DNA of 64,000 bases. Origin: Chloroflexi bacterium HGW-Chloroflexi-2. GTDB lineage: Bacteria; Chloroflexota; Anaerolineae; Anaerolineales; Anaerolineaceae. Position numbers and translations under genes: made by a program. Below, in pieces: positions 1-9,610 of this stretch. The notes beneath the pieces are model-generated. The model made no database searches, was not told the origin of the DNA, and saw only the letters and a list, made by a program, of their open reading frames with translations. The stretch spans positions 62,001 through 126,000 of the forward strand of contig PHBY01000002.1 in the NCBI GenBank assembly GCA_002840735.1, given 5' to 3'. Position 1 is the stretch's first letter. Each line of letters begins with the position of its first letter.

Positions 1-1
1 G

Positions 2-1414
2 ATGGGTAATGATGCATCCCATGCTCGCGCGATTCTCATTCGTCAGGTAACTGCTGATCAAATCTCTTCCGCATACTTATCGATAGGAATCGGCAAGGAA
101 AACGAAGCAACAAATGCATTGGACCGGCAATTATTTGAAATGATGCGGCAACAGGATGTACTTCCAATTCCAAATTTATCCAGGTTTAAGCGGTTTGTTA
201 TTCCTGGAAAAGAGATACCGGGGTCAATTTTGGCGATTGCACTTACCCAGGAGAATCAATATTTCGGTGTGATCTGGTTAGCTTACAACTATGCCAGAAC
301 CTTTAAGGAAGAGGAAATCCGATATTTTAGAACACTTGCCAGCCAGGCAGGAATGGCTGCAGCAAATGCTCAGTTGTATGCAACAGCTGAATTAGGTCGT
401 CAGCAATTTGAAGCTGTCCTCAATTCAACCCCTGATCCTGTGATGGTATTTGATGATGCCAATAATTTAATCCTCATCAATCCAGCGGCGAAGCAATTGG
501 TTGGACTATTTAAAGAAACCACACCTGGATTAAAGCTTGATGCCGTGATCGAGCATGAAGATTTGTTGGAACTTTTGAAGAAAGACACCATTAATCGGGA
601 TACATCCAGGGAAATCCAATTAACCAATCGACGAGTATTTTTCACAACCGTTTCGCCAGTAATCCGCAATGATCAATTGGTCGGAAAAGTGTGCCTATTG
701 AGAGACATTACCCAATTCAAAGAAGTTGATACATTTAAATCAGATATTGTCTCAACCGTTAGCCATGATCTCAGGTCTCCCCTTACGTTGATGAGGGGAT
801 ATGCTTCCATGCTGCAAATGGTCGGCGAGATCAACGAACAACAACGTTCCTACATAGCGAAAATTGTTTCCGGTGTGGATAGTATGTCGAAATTGGTTAA
901 TAATTTGTTGGATTTAGGAAGAATTGAAGCTGGGATAGGTTTGAAGTTAGAGAGAACCAACCCCATTAGCCTTGCCGAACAAGTGGTTCTTGAATTGCAA
1001 CCACATGCAAACCAAAAGAACATTGATTTAGTTCTGGAATATTCAATTAATCGCGATACCTATATCGAGGCAGATTCGGCTTTGGTGCAACAAGCACTTT
1101 ATAATGTTGTTGAAAATGCATTAAAATATAATTCTTTAGGTGGTAGTGTAAAGGTTTGCGTGAGTTCAAATGAAAACAATGCTATGTTTGAAATAACCGA
1201 TAATGGCATTGGTATAGCACCAATAGATTTACCACATTTATTTGAAAAATTTTTTAGAAGTGGCAGGCGGGAGGCATATAATCAACGGGGAACAGGATTG
1301 GGGCTCGCCATCGTAAAAACTATTATTGAAAAACATAATGGAAAGGTTTGGGTCGAGAGCAAATTAGGTCGTGGAAGTAGTTTTTACCTGCAACTGCCAA
1401 TAAGGCAGGGATAA
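2..1414 (+). CDS. Sensor histidine kinase, GAF-PAS-HisKA-HATPase (5' end outside window)
   Basis: This is a cytoplasmic two-component sensor kinase that autophosphorylates on histidine and passes the phosphate to an unseen response regulator. The order is a partial GAF domain (residues 1-125), a PAS domain (about 130-235), then HisKA with the H-box VSTVSHDLRSPL (His near residue 255). The ATPase domain shows an N-box (VVENALKYN), a G1 box (DNGIGI), an F-box (FEKFF) and a G2 box (GTGLGLAI). The first Met lies at base 2 in what looks like the interior of a GAF domain, so the true start is probably upstream and the entry is partial. No transmembrane segment is visible in the part present. The next gene, rpoC, has its own promoter, so I see no functional link. 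The family call is secure; the signal sensed is unknown. Confidence 0.9.
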   Translation: MGNDASHARAILIRQVTADQISSAYLSIGIGKENEATNALDRQLFEMMRQQDVLPIPNLSRFKRFVIPGKEIPGSILAIALTQENQYFGVIWLAYNYARTFKEEEIRYFRTLASQAGMAAANAQLYATAELGRQQFEAVLNSTPDPVMVFDDANNLILINPAAKQLVGLFKETTPGLKLDAVIEHEDLLELLKKDTINRDTSREIQLTNRRVFFTTVSPVIRNDQLVGKVCLLRDITQFKEVDTFKSDIVSTVSHDLRSPLTLMRGYASMLQMVGEINEQQRSYIAKIVSGVDSMSKLVNNLLDLGRIEAGIGLKLERTNPISLAEQVVLELQPHANQKNIDLVLEYSINRDTYIEADSALVQQALYNVVENALKYNSLGGSVKVCVSSNENNAMFEITDNGIGIAPIDLPHLFEKFFRSGRREAYNQRGTGLGLAIVKTIIEKHNGKVWVESKLGRGSSFYLQLPIRQG

Positions 1415-1491
1415 AATATAAAAAATGAAGAAAATTGGGTGAAATTTGTAGAATATTGGTCTTGAAATTAAGCATAAAAATGATTTTTTTG

Positions 1492-1500
1492 TGATATAAT
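1492..1500 (+). promoter_or_regulatory. Extended -10 promoter upstream of rpoC
   Basis: TGATATAAT is a perfect extended -10 element (TGN plus TATAAT). No good -35 lies 16-18 bases upstream. It would give a leader of about 100 bases before the rpoC start and would let rpoC be transcribed apart from the kinase gene. Confidence 0.5.
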
Positions 1501-1542
1501 ATTCGTTTGCATGTATATGGTTATTTCTTGTTGATTTTGAGG

Positions 1543-1569
1543 TAAGCGTAGAAATCTATCTAACGCTTA
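1543..1569 (+). promoter_or_regulatory. Leader hairpin in the rpoC 5' UTR
   Basis: TAAGCGTAGA pairs with TCTAACGCTTA through one bulged A, giving a ten-base-pair stem with a loop of six. It lies about 40 bases before the rpoC start and is followed by a short T-rich stretch. It could tune rpoC transcription or RNA stability; this is inference from structure only. Confidence 0.4.
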
Positions 1570-1609
1570 TCTTTGTTGTTTTCAGGGACATTTATAAGGA
1601 GGCTTTTTA

Positions 1610-4600
1610 GTGGAAACCAAGAGTCTTGTCGCATTACGTATCAGTCTTGCTTCTCCAGAAACTATTCGCAGTTGGTCTTACGGAGAAGTACTCAAGCCAG
1701 AAACAATTAACTATCGCCGGTTACGGCCAGAAAAAGATGGTTTATTTTGTGAGGCTATTTTCGGGCCAACCCGAGATTATCAATGTTATTGTGGAAAATA
1801 CAAGAATCCACGTTACAAAGGTATAGTTTGTGATAAGTGTGGTGTAGAAGTCACACGTTCAGCTGTTCGTAGAGAACGGATGGGGCATATTGAATTAGCT
1901 GCTCCTGTTGCCCATATCTGGTATACCCGTAGAATTCCTTCCTATTTAGGTTTGTTACTTGATATTTCCAGAAGAAATCTTGATCGTGTTTTATATTTTG
2001 CCCAATACATCGTCACATTTGTGGATGAAGATGCGCGGCAAAAGGCATTAAAGCGACTGGAAGATGAAATTAGTTTTTCCGAGCGTGAACAAGCAACGCA
2101 GATCAACGCCAGAATTCTGGAAGTTAAACAAGCTCGTGATCGAAAAATTGAAGAATTGCGAAAACAGCAAAAAGAAATTCAGGATCGTCGTGAAGAGCAA
2201 ATTGCAAATTTATTAGCGCCGGTCATGCGGGATGGTCAAACTCTCGAACGGGAATTACAAGAAAAAATTGGAAATGTAGCCAGAACCGATATTATGTTTG
2301 CAAAGATCAATAATATTGTGATTGTCAAAGCTGGTGAAACTATTTCCAATCAACATATTGGAATGGTTCAAAAAGCCGTCAAAGAGCATCTTGAAGAATT
2401 AGAAAACCAAACACGAGATCAGATTGTTCGCGACATTGAGATGATCAAGATGGAAATTGAGCATGTGAAAGCACAAGCTGATCTTGAAATGGAATCTCTG
2501 AGAAATAATCTGGAAGATCAAACAACAGTTTCCCAGAATCAAAATTCCCGCCTACGTGATGAATTACAGGATTTGAAGCCATTCACATTCTTAAGTGAAA
2601 CCCGCTACCGTGAATTAAAACAACGCTGGGGACAGGTCTTCAGAGCCGATATGGGTGCTGAAGCATATTACGACATTCTCAAACGTCTTGATCTTGATAA
2701 GTTATCCGAAGAATTGTGGGTAGAAGTACGAACATCAAAGAGTAAACAAAAAAGAAAAAAGGCTACCACACGATTGAAAGTTGTTGAAGCATTCAGACGA
2801 TCCAAAAATCGTGCTGAATGGATGATCATGACTGTTTTGCCCGTTATTCCTCCAGACCTTCGTCCAATGGTTCAATTGGATGGTGGGCGATTTGCTACCT
2901 CCGACTTGAATGATCTTTATCGACGCGTGATTAACCGTAACAATCGTTTAAAACGATTATTGGAGCTTGGCGCACCGGATGTTATCGTACGTAATGAAAA
3001 ACGTATGTTGCAGGAAGCCGTAGATTCCTTGATTGATAATTCTCAGCGTGGAAAAGCTTTATCACGTCGTGGCCGTCGTGAATTGAAATCATTAAGTGAT
3101 ATGTTGAAGGGCAAAAAAGGACGTTTCCGCCGTAACCTGTTAGGAAAACGTGTTGATTATTCAGGACGTTCGGTTATTGTTGTCGGTCCTACACTGAAAC
3201 TTTACCAATGCGGTTTGCCAAAGAACATGGCCTTGGAACTATACAGACCATTCGTGATTTCACGTTTAGTTCATCATGGCTATGCTGCTAATGTGAAAGG
3301 TGCCCGCCGGTTCATTGAACGAAACAGACCAGAAGTTTGGGAAGTATTAGAAGAAGTTATTCGCGAACGACCGGTTTTGTTGAACCGTGCTCCTACCTTA
3401 CACCGTCTTGGCATTCAAGCATTCGAGCCAATTCTTATCGAGGGCAGCGCAATCCAGTTACATCCATTGGTGACTACTGCTTTCAACGCTGACTTCGATG
3501 GTGATCAGATGGCCGTTCACGTTCCATTATCTGACAAAGCGGTTTGGGAAGCTAGAAACTTAATGCTTTCCTCAAAAAATTTATTAAAACCTGCAGATGG
3601 TGAACCGATTGTCAGTCCTGCCAAAGATATGGTTTTGGGTGTTTACTATCTAACCAATTTTGATAATTTGCAACACAAAGGTGATGGCAGAATATTCGCC
3701 AGCATGGATGAAGCAGAATTAGCTTATACACTGGATCAGGTTGGAGTACACTCCAAGGTTAAATTGCAAACTGAAACCTGGTATGATGAAAAAGGTATTC
3801 GTCTGGAAAGTCCCCGCAAGGCAATTATTGACACTACCATTGGAAGAATATTATTCAATCGAATTCTTCCGGAGAAAGTCCAATTTATAAATCGTGAATT
3901 GGAAAAAGGTGGTGTAAAAGACCTGATTGCCGAAGTGTATGAAGTATATGGTGAAGAAACCACAACCAGAACAGCAGACAATATCAAAGACATAGGATTT
4001 GAATTTGCAATGCGTTCCGGATCAACCCTCGCAGTTGCTGATATATCTATGCCAATTCAAAAGTCTGAAATTTTAGCAAAAGCCCAGGGTGAAGTGGAAG
4101 GTGTTCAACGCTCATTCCGACGTGGATTGCTCACTGAACAAGAACGAAATGAACGCGAAATTGAAATTTGGCAAAAGACTACAAAAGATGTTGCCACTGC
4201 AGTGCGCGATAACATGGATCCCAATGGTAATCTATCAACTATGGCAAATTCTGGGGCAACAAAAGGTGGATTTGGTCCAATTTCGCAACTGGCGGGCATG
4301 CGTGGCCTTATGGCTGACCCTGCAGGACGTATTATTCGTCTTCCTATTCAATCTAACTTCCGTGAAGGTCTAACAGCACTAGAATACTTTATTTCAACAC
4401 ATGGTGCACGAAAAGGTCTCGCTGATACCGCCTTGCGTACAGCAGATGCTGGTTATCTGACCCGTCGTCTGGTTGATATTGCCCAGGATTTGATCATTAA
4501 TGAACATGACTGTGGCACTGATTCTGGCATTTACATGCGAGAATCAGATGACGTAGCCGGGCAACCATTTGGTACACGATTATATGGACGTGTGGTTGCG

Positions 4601-5857
4601 AAAAGGATTGTTGATCCTGAAACGGGTGAAGTAGTGGTTGAACACAACGACATTCTGGATCATGATCGTATTCGAAAAATCGAAAAATATGGAATCAAAG
4701 AAGTTAAAGTACGCTCACCAATGACCTGTGAATTAATTCATGGCATTTGTGCAACCTGTTACGGCATGGATTTAGGTAGAGGGAAAATTGTGGAGTTGGG
4801 CTCTGCAGTTGGCACGGTTGCTGCACAATCCATCGGTGAACCCGGTACACAATTAACACTGCGTACTTTCCACACAGGTGGTGTTGCAGCAGGTGGCGAT
4901 ATCACGACTGGTTTGCCTCGTGTAGAAGAGTTGTTCGAAGCTCGCCGTGCACCAAAGGGTGAAGCCGTTATCAGTCAGATTTCTGGTGTTGCTCAAATTT
5001 TACAAAGTGATCGCTATAGCGAACAGAGAATGGTGAGAGTAGAGCATAGTGAAATGTTGAGTGATACTTATGACATCCCTGAGGAGTGGACAATTCGCGT
5101 CTCGGATGAAGATGCTGTTTCTCTAGGTGATACACTGGCTACATTAAATGACTCAGAAATCTCTGCACAGCATGCAGGTCGTATTCGTGTGGAAGATAAA
5201 AAAGTCATTGTCAGTTATGAGCAACGTGATATGGAAGAGTACGAGATTCCGACCACGTCGAGAATCATGGTGAAAGATGGCGAGCATGTCGAAGCTGGAC
5301 AACCGTTGACAGAAGGTTCATTGAATCCACACACTGTGTTGAAAATCAAAGGTCGCGATGCCTGTATGATGTATTTGTTGGTGGAAATTCAGAAAGTTTA
5401 CCGAGCTCAAGGACAAAATATTAATGATAAACACTTCGAAGTAATCATTCGAAAGATGTTAGGTCGCGTTCAGGTTATCCGTGCTGGTGATTCACCCTAT
5501 TTACCTATGGATCTTGTGGACCGCCTTGAGATTCAACACATCAATGATCGCTTACAGGCTGCAGGAAAAGTTCCTGCCAAATATTCTGAGGTGCTTTTAG
5601 GTGTGACAAAAGCATCACTCAGTACCGATTCATTCCTTTCTGCAGCTTCATTCCAGCACACGATCAAAGTTTTATCTCATGCAGCGATTGCCGGTGATCA
5701 GGACCCATTGTTTGGTCTTAAGGAAAACGTCATTATTGGAAAATTAATTCCAGCTGGTTCTGGATTTACTCATGGACGGTTTTCTGAAACTGAAGATGGA
5801 AACCTTGAGTCAATTGTTCACATGGATGATTATCCATCATTGGCGACTGAAGAATAA
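1610..5857 (+). CDS. rpoC: DNA-directed RNA polymerase subunit β'
   Basis: This is the catalytic β' subunit of RNA polymerase. The GTG start at 1610 is set by an AGGAGG Shine-Dalgarno at 1597-1602. The N-terminal zinc motif ([19 protein letters not shown]) is followed by a charged, coiled-coil-rich insertion at about residues 140-330, rich in Glu, Lys, Arg and Gln. The catalytic Mg-binding motif NADFDGDQM lies near residue 626. The second zinc site is formed by DCGTDSG and [11 protein letters not shown]. The length of 1415 residues is at the long end for bacteria because of the insertion. rpoB, normally just upstream, is absent; a histidine kinase gene precedes instead. A bidirectional terminator follows. 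The identity is certain. Confidence 0.98.
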   Translation: METKSLVALRISLASPETIRSWSYGEVLKPETINYRRLRPEKDGLFCEAIFGPTRDYQCYCGKYKNPRYKGIVCDKCGVEVTRSAVRRERMGHIELAAPVAHIWYTRRIPSYLGLLLDISRRNLDRVLYFAQYIVTFVDEDARQKALKRLEDEISFSEREQATQINARILEVKQARDRKIEELRKQQKEIQDRREEQIANLLAPVMRDGQTLERELQEKIGNVARTDIMFAKINNIVIVKAGETISNQHIGMVQKAVKEHLEELENQTRDQIVRDIEMIKMEIEHVKAQADLEMESLRNNLEDQTTVSQNQNSRLRDELQDLKPFTFLSETRYRELKQRWGQVFRADMGAEAYYDILKRLDLDKLSEELWVEVRTSKSKQKRKKATTRLKVVEAFRRSKNRAEWMIMTVLPVIPPDLRPMVQLDGGRFATSDLNDLYRRVINRNNRLKRLLELGAPDVIVRNEKRMLQEAVDSLIDNSQRGKALSRRGRRELKSLSDMLKGKKGRFRRNLLGKRVDYSGRSVIVVGPTLKLYQCGLPKNMALELYRPFVISRLVHHGYAANVKGARRFIERNRPEVWEVLEEVIRERPVLLNRAPTLHRLGIQAFEPILIEGSAIQLHPLVTTAFNADFDGDQMAVHVPLSDKAVWEARNLMLSSKNLLKPADGEPIVSPAKDMVLGVYYLTNFDNLQHKGDGRIFASMDEAELAYTLDQVGVHSKVKLQTETWYDEKGIRLESPRKAIIDTTIGRILFNRILPEKVQFINRELEKGGVKDLIAEVYEVYGEETTTRTADNIKDIGFEFAMRSGSTLAVADISMPIQKSEILAKAQGEVEGVQRSFRRGLLTEQERNEREIEIWQKTTKDVATAVRDNMDPNGNLSTMANSGATKGGFGPISQLAGMRGLMADPAGRIIRLPIQSNFREGLTALEYFISTHGARKGLADTALRTADAGYLTRRLVDIAQDLIINEHDCGTDSGIYMRESDDVAGQPFGTRLYGRVVAKRIVDPETGEVVVEHNDILDHDRIRKIEKYGIKEVKVRSPMTCELIHGICATCYGMDLGRGKIVELGSAVGTVAAQSIGEPGTQLTLRTFHTGGVAAGGDITTGLPRVEELFEARRAPKGEAVISQISGVAQILQSDRYSEQRMVRVEHSEMLSDTYDIPEEWTIRVSDEDAVSLGDTLATLNDSEISAQHAGRIRVEDKKVIVSYEQRDMEEYEIPTTSRIMVKDGEHVEAGQPLTEGSLNPHTVLKIKGRDACMMYLLVEIQKVYRAQGQNINDKHFEVIIRKMLGRVQVIRAGDSPYLPMDLVDRLEIQHINDRLQAAGKVPAKYSEVLLGVTKASLSTDSFLSAASFQHTIKVLSHAAIAGDQDPLFGLKENVIIGKLIPAGSGFTHGRFSETEDGNLESIVHMDDYPSLATEE

Positions 5858-5876
5858 ATTAATAATCAAATAAAAA

Positions 5877-5905
5877 AATCTCCGATTTTGGTCGGAGATT
5901 TTTTT
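5877..5905. terminator. Bidirectional intrinsic terminator between rpoC and the 5915-7015 gene
   Basis: A nine-base-pair stem (AATCTCCGA with TCGGAGATT) encloses a six-base loop. It has a T-run on the plus strand and an A-run on the other side, so it can end both convergent units. Confidence 0.9.
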
Positions 5906-5914
5906 GCTAAATGA

Positions 5915-7015
5915 CTATGATTTAGTGGAAAAATATGAATAATGATAAGCTATTTTTTCATTAATTAATCCGAATGTGTCCCGGCCATTGCTCACATTAG
6001 CTTTGTCAGATTTGCAAATCCAGTTGATGCTTCTTGAATTTCCAGACCCAGAAATACCAGTAATTGTAAATTTTCCGTTTGGCAATAATTCTTTCAATAA
6101 ATATTTATACCAATCTTGAATCTCTTTATCTCCCTGAATGGATCTTGTCGAAGTAATATGTACTGAGTTAGGTGCATACAATCTGGCAACCTGCTCAGGA
6201 TTTCCCAAATTAAGTGCTTCAACCCATAATTCAGTTATATCTTTAGTTTGTTGGGGTTTATCCCAGATATAATCCGCAATTGTTTTCCATAAATCCGGAT
6301 AAGCTGGTCGACATTCATCCCAACTAAAAAAATTTACCCCCTCCAGTTTTAGCTCCTTACTGGTATCCAGGAATTTCCGTATGTCTTCAACAGTGGGAAG
6401 CCAGGAACCAGCGCGATAGGTGGGTCCGGTTGGGATGATAGGACGAAATGGAGTGATGGATTGAAATTCTTTTACAGTACGTACCAGGTTTGCTTCAGGA
6501 TTATGAGATTGTTCCCAATAAACCTGAGGCATATTGTAATCACAATATTCCAAAAATGTTTTCCAGGGTAATTGTGGATGAAAAGAAGGAAAGCGGTATG
6601 AGCTGAGTGCTAATGGTATGTTAGGCAGATTTTTTCGTAAAATTTTCATATATGCCAAGGCGGCATTTTTCTTGCCTGGTTCCTTATACTCGATTTCAGC
6701 ATCGATCACATAACCACTTAATTCAAATTCCTTCATTCTTTTTACAGCAATATTTGCTTCGCTGGTTGGATAATCACCATACACATAATGCCAACCCCAA
6801 ACTTCAATGCCAATATCACGCAGTGCGCTTACAACGGGGCCGACATAATCTTCGTTGGTTTGCCGATTGACATTATAAGGAAAAGCGCCATCAGCGATTT
6901 TCAGAATGACATGGGTTAATTGGGCATCCCTGGCTGTTTTGGCGATTGCTTTTGGATCCCCTTTTTCACTGTTGATGATCTTCCAGATGAAAAATCCTTT
7001 TCCTTTTAGGCTCAT
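5915..7015 (-). CDS. TIM-barrel glycosidase-like protein with C-terminal NTF2/SnoaL-like domain
   Basis: I do not recognise a characterised homologue. The first 250 residues have the alternating β/α pattern of a glycosidase-like TIM barrel (GFFIWKIINSEKGDP, IEVWGWHYVYGD, YVIDAEIEY, GVNFFSWDEC). This resembles hypothetical proteins placed near GH25 or GH18 folds. Residues 260-366 look like an NTF2/SnoaL-type cone fold (ELWVEALNLGNPEQVARLY, VHITSTRSIQGDKEIQDWY). No signal peptide is present, so it is probably cytoplasmic. The start has a good ribosome site (AGGTGAAGAG). It is the last gene of a four-gene operon, 18 bases after the HD gene. A hydrolytic role is possible but the catalytic residues cannot be assigned from sequence alone. 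Confidence 0.7.
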   Translation of the reverse strand: MSLKGKGFFIWKIINSEKGDPKAIAKTARDAQLTHVILKIADGAFPYNVNRQTNEDYVGPVVSALRDIGIEVWGWHYVYGDYPTSEANIAVKRMKEFELSGYVIDAEIEYKEPGKKNAALAYMKILRKNLPNIPLALSSYRFPSFHPQLPWKTFLEYCDYNMPQVYWEQSHNPEANLVRTVKEFQSITPFRPIIPTGPTYRAGSWLPTVEDIRKFLDTSKELKLEGVNFFSWDECRPAYPDLWKTIADYIWDKPQQTKDITELWVEALNLGNPEQVARLYAPNSVHITSTRSIQGDKEIQDWYKYLLKELLPNGKFTITGISGSGNSRSINWICKSDKANVSNGRDTFGLINEKIAYHYSYFSTKS

Positions 7016-7033
7016 CTCTTCACCTTTTCTTTC

Positions 7034-7603
7034 TTATTGTTTTAATTGACCTTCCAAACCTAATTGAGGGGCAATATTACGCATAGCCAAAATAACGTTG
7101 GAAACGTGTTCCCATAAATCGATACCAAATTCTTTTGCGGCAGTTTCGATTTCAGCGCGATTAGCACCGGCAGCAAAAGCTTTATCCTTCCACTTTTTCC
7201 TGACTGATTTTGCTTCCAGATCATATAAAGAGCGGGAAGGTCTGACCAAGGCAACGGCTGTCACTAAACCAGTTATTTCATCACAGGCAAATAAAGCTTT
7301 TTCCATTAAAGTTTCTCTGGGAACATTGGTGTGATCTGCATGACTGAGGATGGCTTTAATCCAGTGTTCTGGTATACCTCTATCTCTCAAAATGGGAACA
7401 CCTGCCTGAGGATGTTCTTCCAGTGTCGGATGAATTTCCCAATCAAAATCGTGAAGAAGCCCAACATTTCCCCATTCTTCCTGATCCTCATTATATAATT
7501 TTGCATAAAAGCGCATGGCTGCTTCTACTGACAGCATGTGGTTAATGAGATTCTCATTTTTCACATACTCTCTCACGATAGAAATTACTTGATCTCGATC
7601 CAT
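7034..7603 (-). CDS. HD-domain hydrolase
   Basis: This is a small cytoplasmic HD-superfamily protein of 189 residues. The metal-binding signature is visible as an early His (LINHMLSVEAAMR), the HD pair in GLLHDFDWEIHP, a following His in EEHPQAG, a fourth in ILSHADH and a late Asp in FACDEITGLV. This arrangement is typical of the uncharacterised HDIG-type proteins often annotated as hydrolases or phosphohydrolases. The substrate cannot be told. It sits in the middle of the minus-strand operon, 19 bases downstream of the SanA/YdcF-like gene. Confidence 0.85.
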   Translation of the reverse strand: MDRDQVISIVREYVKNENLINHMLSVEAAMRFYAKLYNEDQEEWGNVGLLHDFDWEIHPTLEEHPQAGVPILRDRGIPEHWIKAILSHADHTNVPRETLMEKALFACDEITGLVTAVALVRPSRSLYDLEAKSVRKKWKDKAFAAGANRAEIETAAKEFGIDLWEHVSNVILAMRNIAPQLGLEGQLKQ

Positions 7604-7622
7604 AACATCCTCAATTTATCAT

Positions 7623-8270
7623 CTAAAAAATTGGTAATTCTTCCCCAAGCACAGGCACCGGCCGTTGAATCCAAACATCCCACATCGCAGACATTGTGGC
7701 AAGGATCTCTCTGAGGTTCCAATATCGAAGTGAGTAACTTGAATACTCTCGTAAATCAGATGCGACTCCTTGTGAAACGATACCTAACTGGTCACACAAA
7801 AAGATTGCTCTCGGTAAATGGAATCTTTGCGTTACAAGTATGGCTTGATCCACTTTGAAAATAGCATTTGCTCGATAACAAGTGTCGTATGTTCGGCGTC
7901 CTGCATAATCGAGAACAATATCCTCTTCTGGAACACCTAATTCCAAAGCATATTCGTGCATTGCACCGGGTTCGTTATAATCCTCAAAACGATTGTCACC
8001 ACTAAATAATAATTTTTGAACCTTACCTTGATCATACAACCCTACGGCCGCCTTGACCCGGTCGCGTAGCACAGGAGTTGGAGACCCATCCCGATGAAGA
8101 CCAGCACCAAAGACGATTGCCACCGAATAACCATGTGGTGCATCATCAACTGTATAAATTCTTTCGTCGTAAATAATTCTAAACAGAAGCCATACTAAAA
8201 TTGGAAAGAGGGTTGCCAATAATATAGCCAATATGATGCTTCGAAATAATCTTTTTAAAAATTTCATCAA
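7623..8270 (-). CDS. YdcF/SanA-like (DUF218) membrane-anchored protein
   Basis: The 215-residue protein starts with one strong membrane segment (about residues 8-30) and continues with a DUF218 domain. Hallmarks are IVFGAGLHRDGSPTPVLRDR near the start of the domain, LLFSGDN in the middle, and LVTQRFHLPRAIFLC followed by an acidic/aromatic tail. SanA of E. coli, of the same family, is tied to envelope integrity; the biochemical function is not settled. It lies 3 bases downstream of the PhnD-like gene, which argues for co-transcription. Confidence 0.85.
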   Translation of the reverse strand: MMKFLKRLFRSIILAILLATLFPILVWLLFRIIYDERIYTVDDAPHGYSVAIVFGAGLHRDGSPTPVLRDRVKAAVGLYDQGKVQKLLFSGDNRFEDYNEPGAMHEYALELGVPEEDIVLDYAGRRTYDTCYRANAIFKVDQAILVTQRFHLPRAIFLCDQLGIVSQGVASDLREYSSYSLRYWNLREILATMSAMWDVWIQRPVPVLGEELPIF

Positions 8271-8273
8271 CGG

Positions 8274-9350
8274 TTAATATCCTAAATGTTGGTATGGATT
8301 GATATTGGCTGCCTTTACCAATTCTCTTAATGCTTCATAATAATCATCTTCAATTGAAAGGAATCCCTGAATATCATATTGAAGGGCATCCGAGACGATC
8401 GCTTTTCCGTTTTCGTCAGCTAGCAAACTTAAAAACGCATTTTTAATATCACTCTGTACTTGAGGTGGAACATTAACGGAAGCTGACAAACCCAGGCTGG
8501 GAATGATTGCATCTGATTGCCAGATGATCATTATACGATCCATAACATCAGGTAAATCGTTAATCACCTGTGATGAAGTTCTTGGGTCTCCTGAATAGGA
8601 ATAGGTAGCACCAAAATCACAAATCCCTTTAATATAAAGAGCTCTTATGGTTGCGCTTGGATTTTGTAAATAGGCAGGCGCTAAGAAAGAGACACCGTTT
8701 TTGGCCAAAATTCCATGGGGAATGATAGTGCCGGATAGTGAAGAAGGTTCTGTCCAGCAGGGTCTCTTGCCTTCAAATTGCCTTAATGCAAAATCAGCAG
8801 TTGTGGTAGATTTATTTGTTTTTTCATCAAAAAAAGTAGAAAAACCTGATTCTCTATTGGCAAAGAATTGGGTTCCATAATTATACAGACCAAAATGGTT
8901 TGATACTAACAAAGGAACGATGAGATCACGTTCAGAAGCAGCAAGGTAAGTTAATGGTTGAATAAAAATAAAATGAACTTCACCCTGTCTCAGATTATCA
9001 AATGCTTGCTGCGGGTTTTCAAATGATTCAAAACGTATTTCGTAGGCAGTTTTATCTTCCAGGGCAGTGATCATTGTTTCTGCAAAGTTTTGGATATTGG
9101 TTTGGTTTCCTGAGACAATATAGCCAATTACGATTGGTGATTCCTCCAAACCTATTTGAACAGTTGGTTGCATTGTGCTGGTGGGCTCTACAGGTGCTTC
9201 GGTTTCTACGGTAAATGTCGTTGTAGGTTCGAGAACAATCGAAGTTTGACAGCCAGAAATGAGTACGGAAATTAAAAGGAAATTAAAAAGAATTAGAATT
9301 TTCTTATTTGCGAAGATCGAAAACAGCTTAATAGATTTCAATATACTCAT
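8274..9350 (-). CDS. PhnD-like phosphate/phosphonate-type substrate-binding lipoprotein
   Basis: A signal peptide ends in the lipobox LISGC (Cys about residue 34), followed by a Thr/Glu/Pro-rich linker. The mature part has the pattern of PhnD-type periplasmic-binding proteins (PF12974): PIVIGYIVSGNQ, a VHFIFIQPLTYL segment, FEGKRPCWTEPSSLSGT and CDFGATYSYSGDP. These proteins bind phosphonate, phosphite or other small anions for an ABC importer, or act as stand-alone sensors. No permease or ATPase is adjacent. It is the first gene of the operon. A TATAAT box at 9359-9364 on the minus strand lies so near the start that the mRNA would be almost leaderless, and no Shine-Dalgarno is visible. Confidence 0.8.
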   Translation of the reverse strand: MSILKSIKLFSIFANKKILILFNFLLISVLISGCQTSIVLEPTTTFTVETEAPVEPTSTMQPTVQIGLEESPIVIGYIVSGNQTNIQNFAETMITALEDKTAYEIRFESFENPQQAFDNLRQGEVHFIFIQPLTYLAASERDLIVPLLVSNHFGLYNYGTQFFANRESGFSTFFDEKTNKSTTTADFALRQFEGKRPCWTEPSSLSGTIIPHGILAKNGVSFLAPAYLQNPSATIRALYIKGICDFGATYSYSGDPRTSSQVINDLPDVMDRIMIIWQSDAIIPSLGLSASVNVPPQVQSDIKNAFLSLLADENGKAIVSDALQYDIQGFLSIEDDYYEALRELVKAANINPYQHLGY

Positions 9351-9517
9351 TAGCTAAAATTATAATACATTGACATAGATTTATTATAAAGGTGCAATTT
9401 ATGTGCCTATACTATTTAAAAGGATTTCTATTAAAAATAATTGGTTTAATAATTCCTTAATGCAACAAATGAAATTTTATCCATCTTGTTGAGATGGTGA
9501 ATCAATTACTGGTGGAA

Positions 9518-9551
9518 ACCATTTGTTAGATTACACCATTTGTTAGATTAC
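9518..9551. repeat. Tandem perfect 17-bp direct repeat, candidate operator
   Basis: ACCATTTGTTAGATTAC occurs twice back to back (9518-9534 and 9535-9551). The second copy abuts the -35 box of the promoter for the ROK regulator and the sugar transport genes. This is the position expected for a regulator-binding site. Which protein binds is unknown; the ROK product itself is the obvious candidate. Confidence 0.75.
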
Positions 9552-9579
9552 TTGACTTAATTGTTCTGAATGATAAAAT
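9552..9579 (+). promoter_or_regulatory. σ70-type promoter of the α-glucan operon
   Basis: TTGACT, a 16-base spacer and an extended -10 (TGA then TAAAAT) predict a start near 9586. That is about 25 bases before the TTG start of the ROK gene. The tandem repeats lie immediately upstream. Confidence 0.7.
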
Positions 9580-9610
9580 ATGATGTAGTTATTGAGAGGT
9601 TTAGGCAAAC

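Noticed and set aside
9518-9551. CRISPR-like repeat
   Set aside because: Only two copies, no spacer and no cas genes; more likely an operator.
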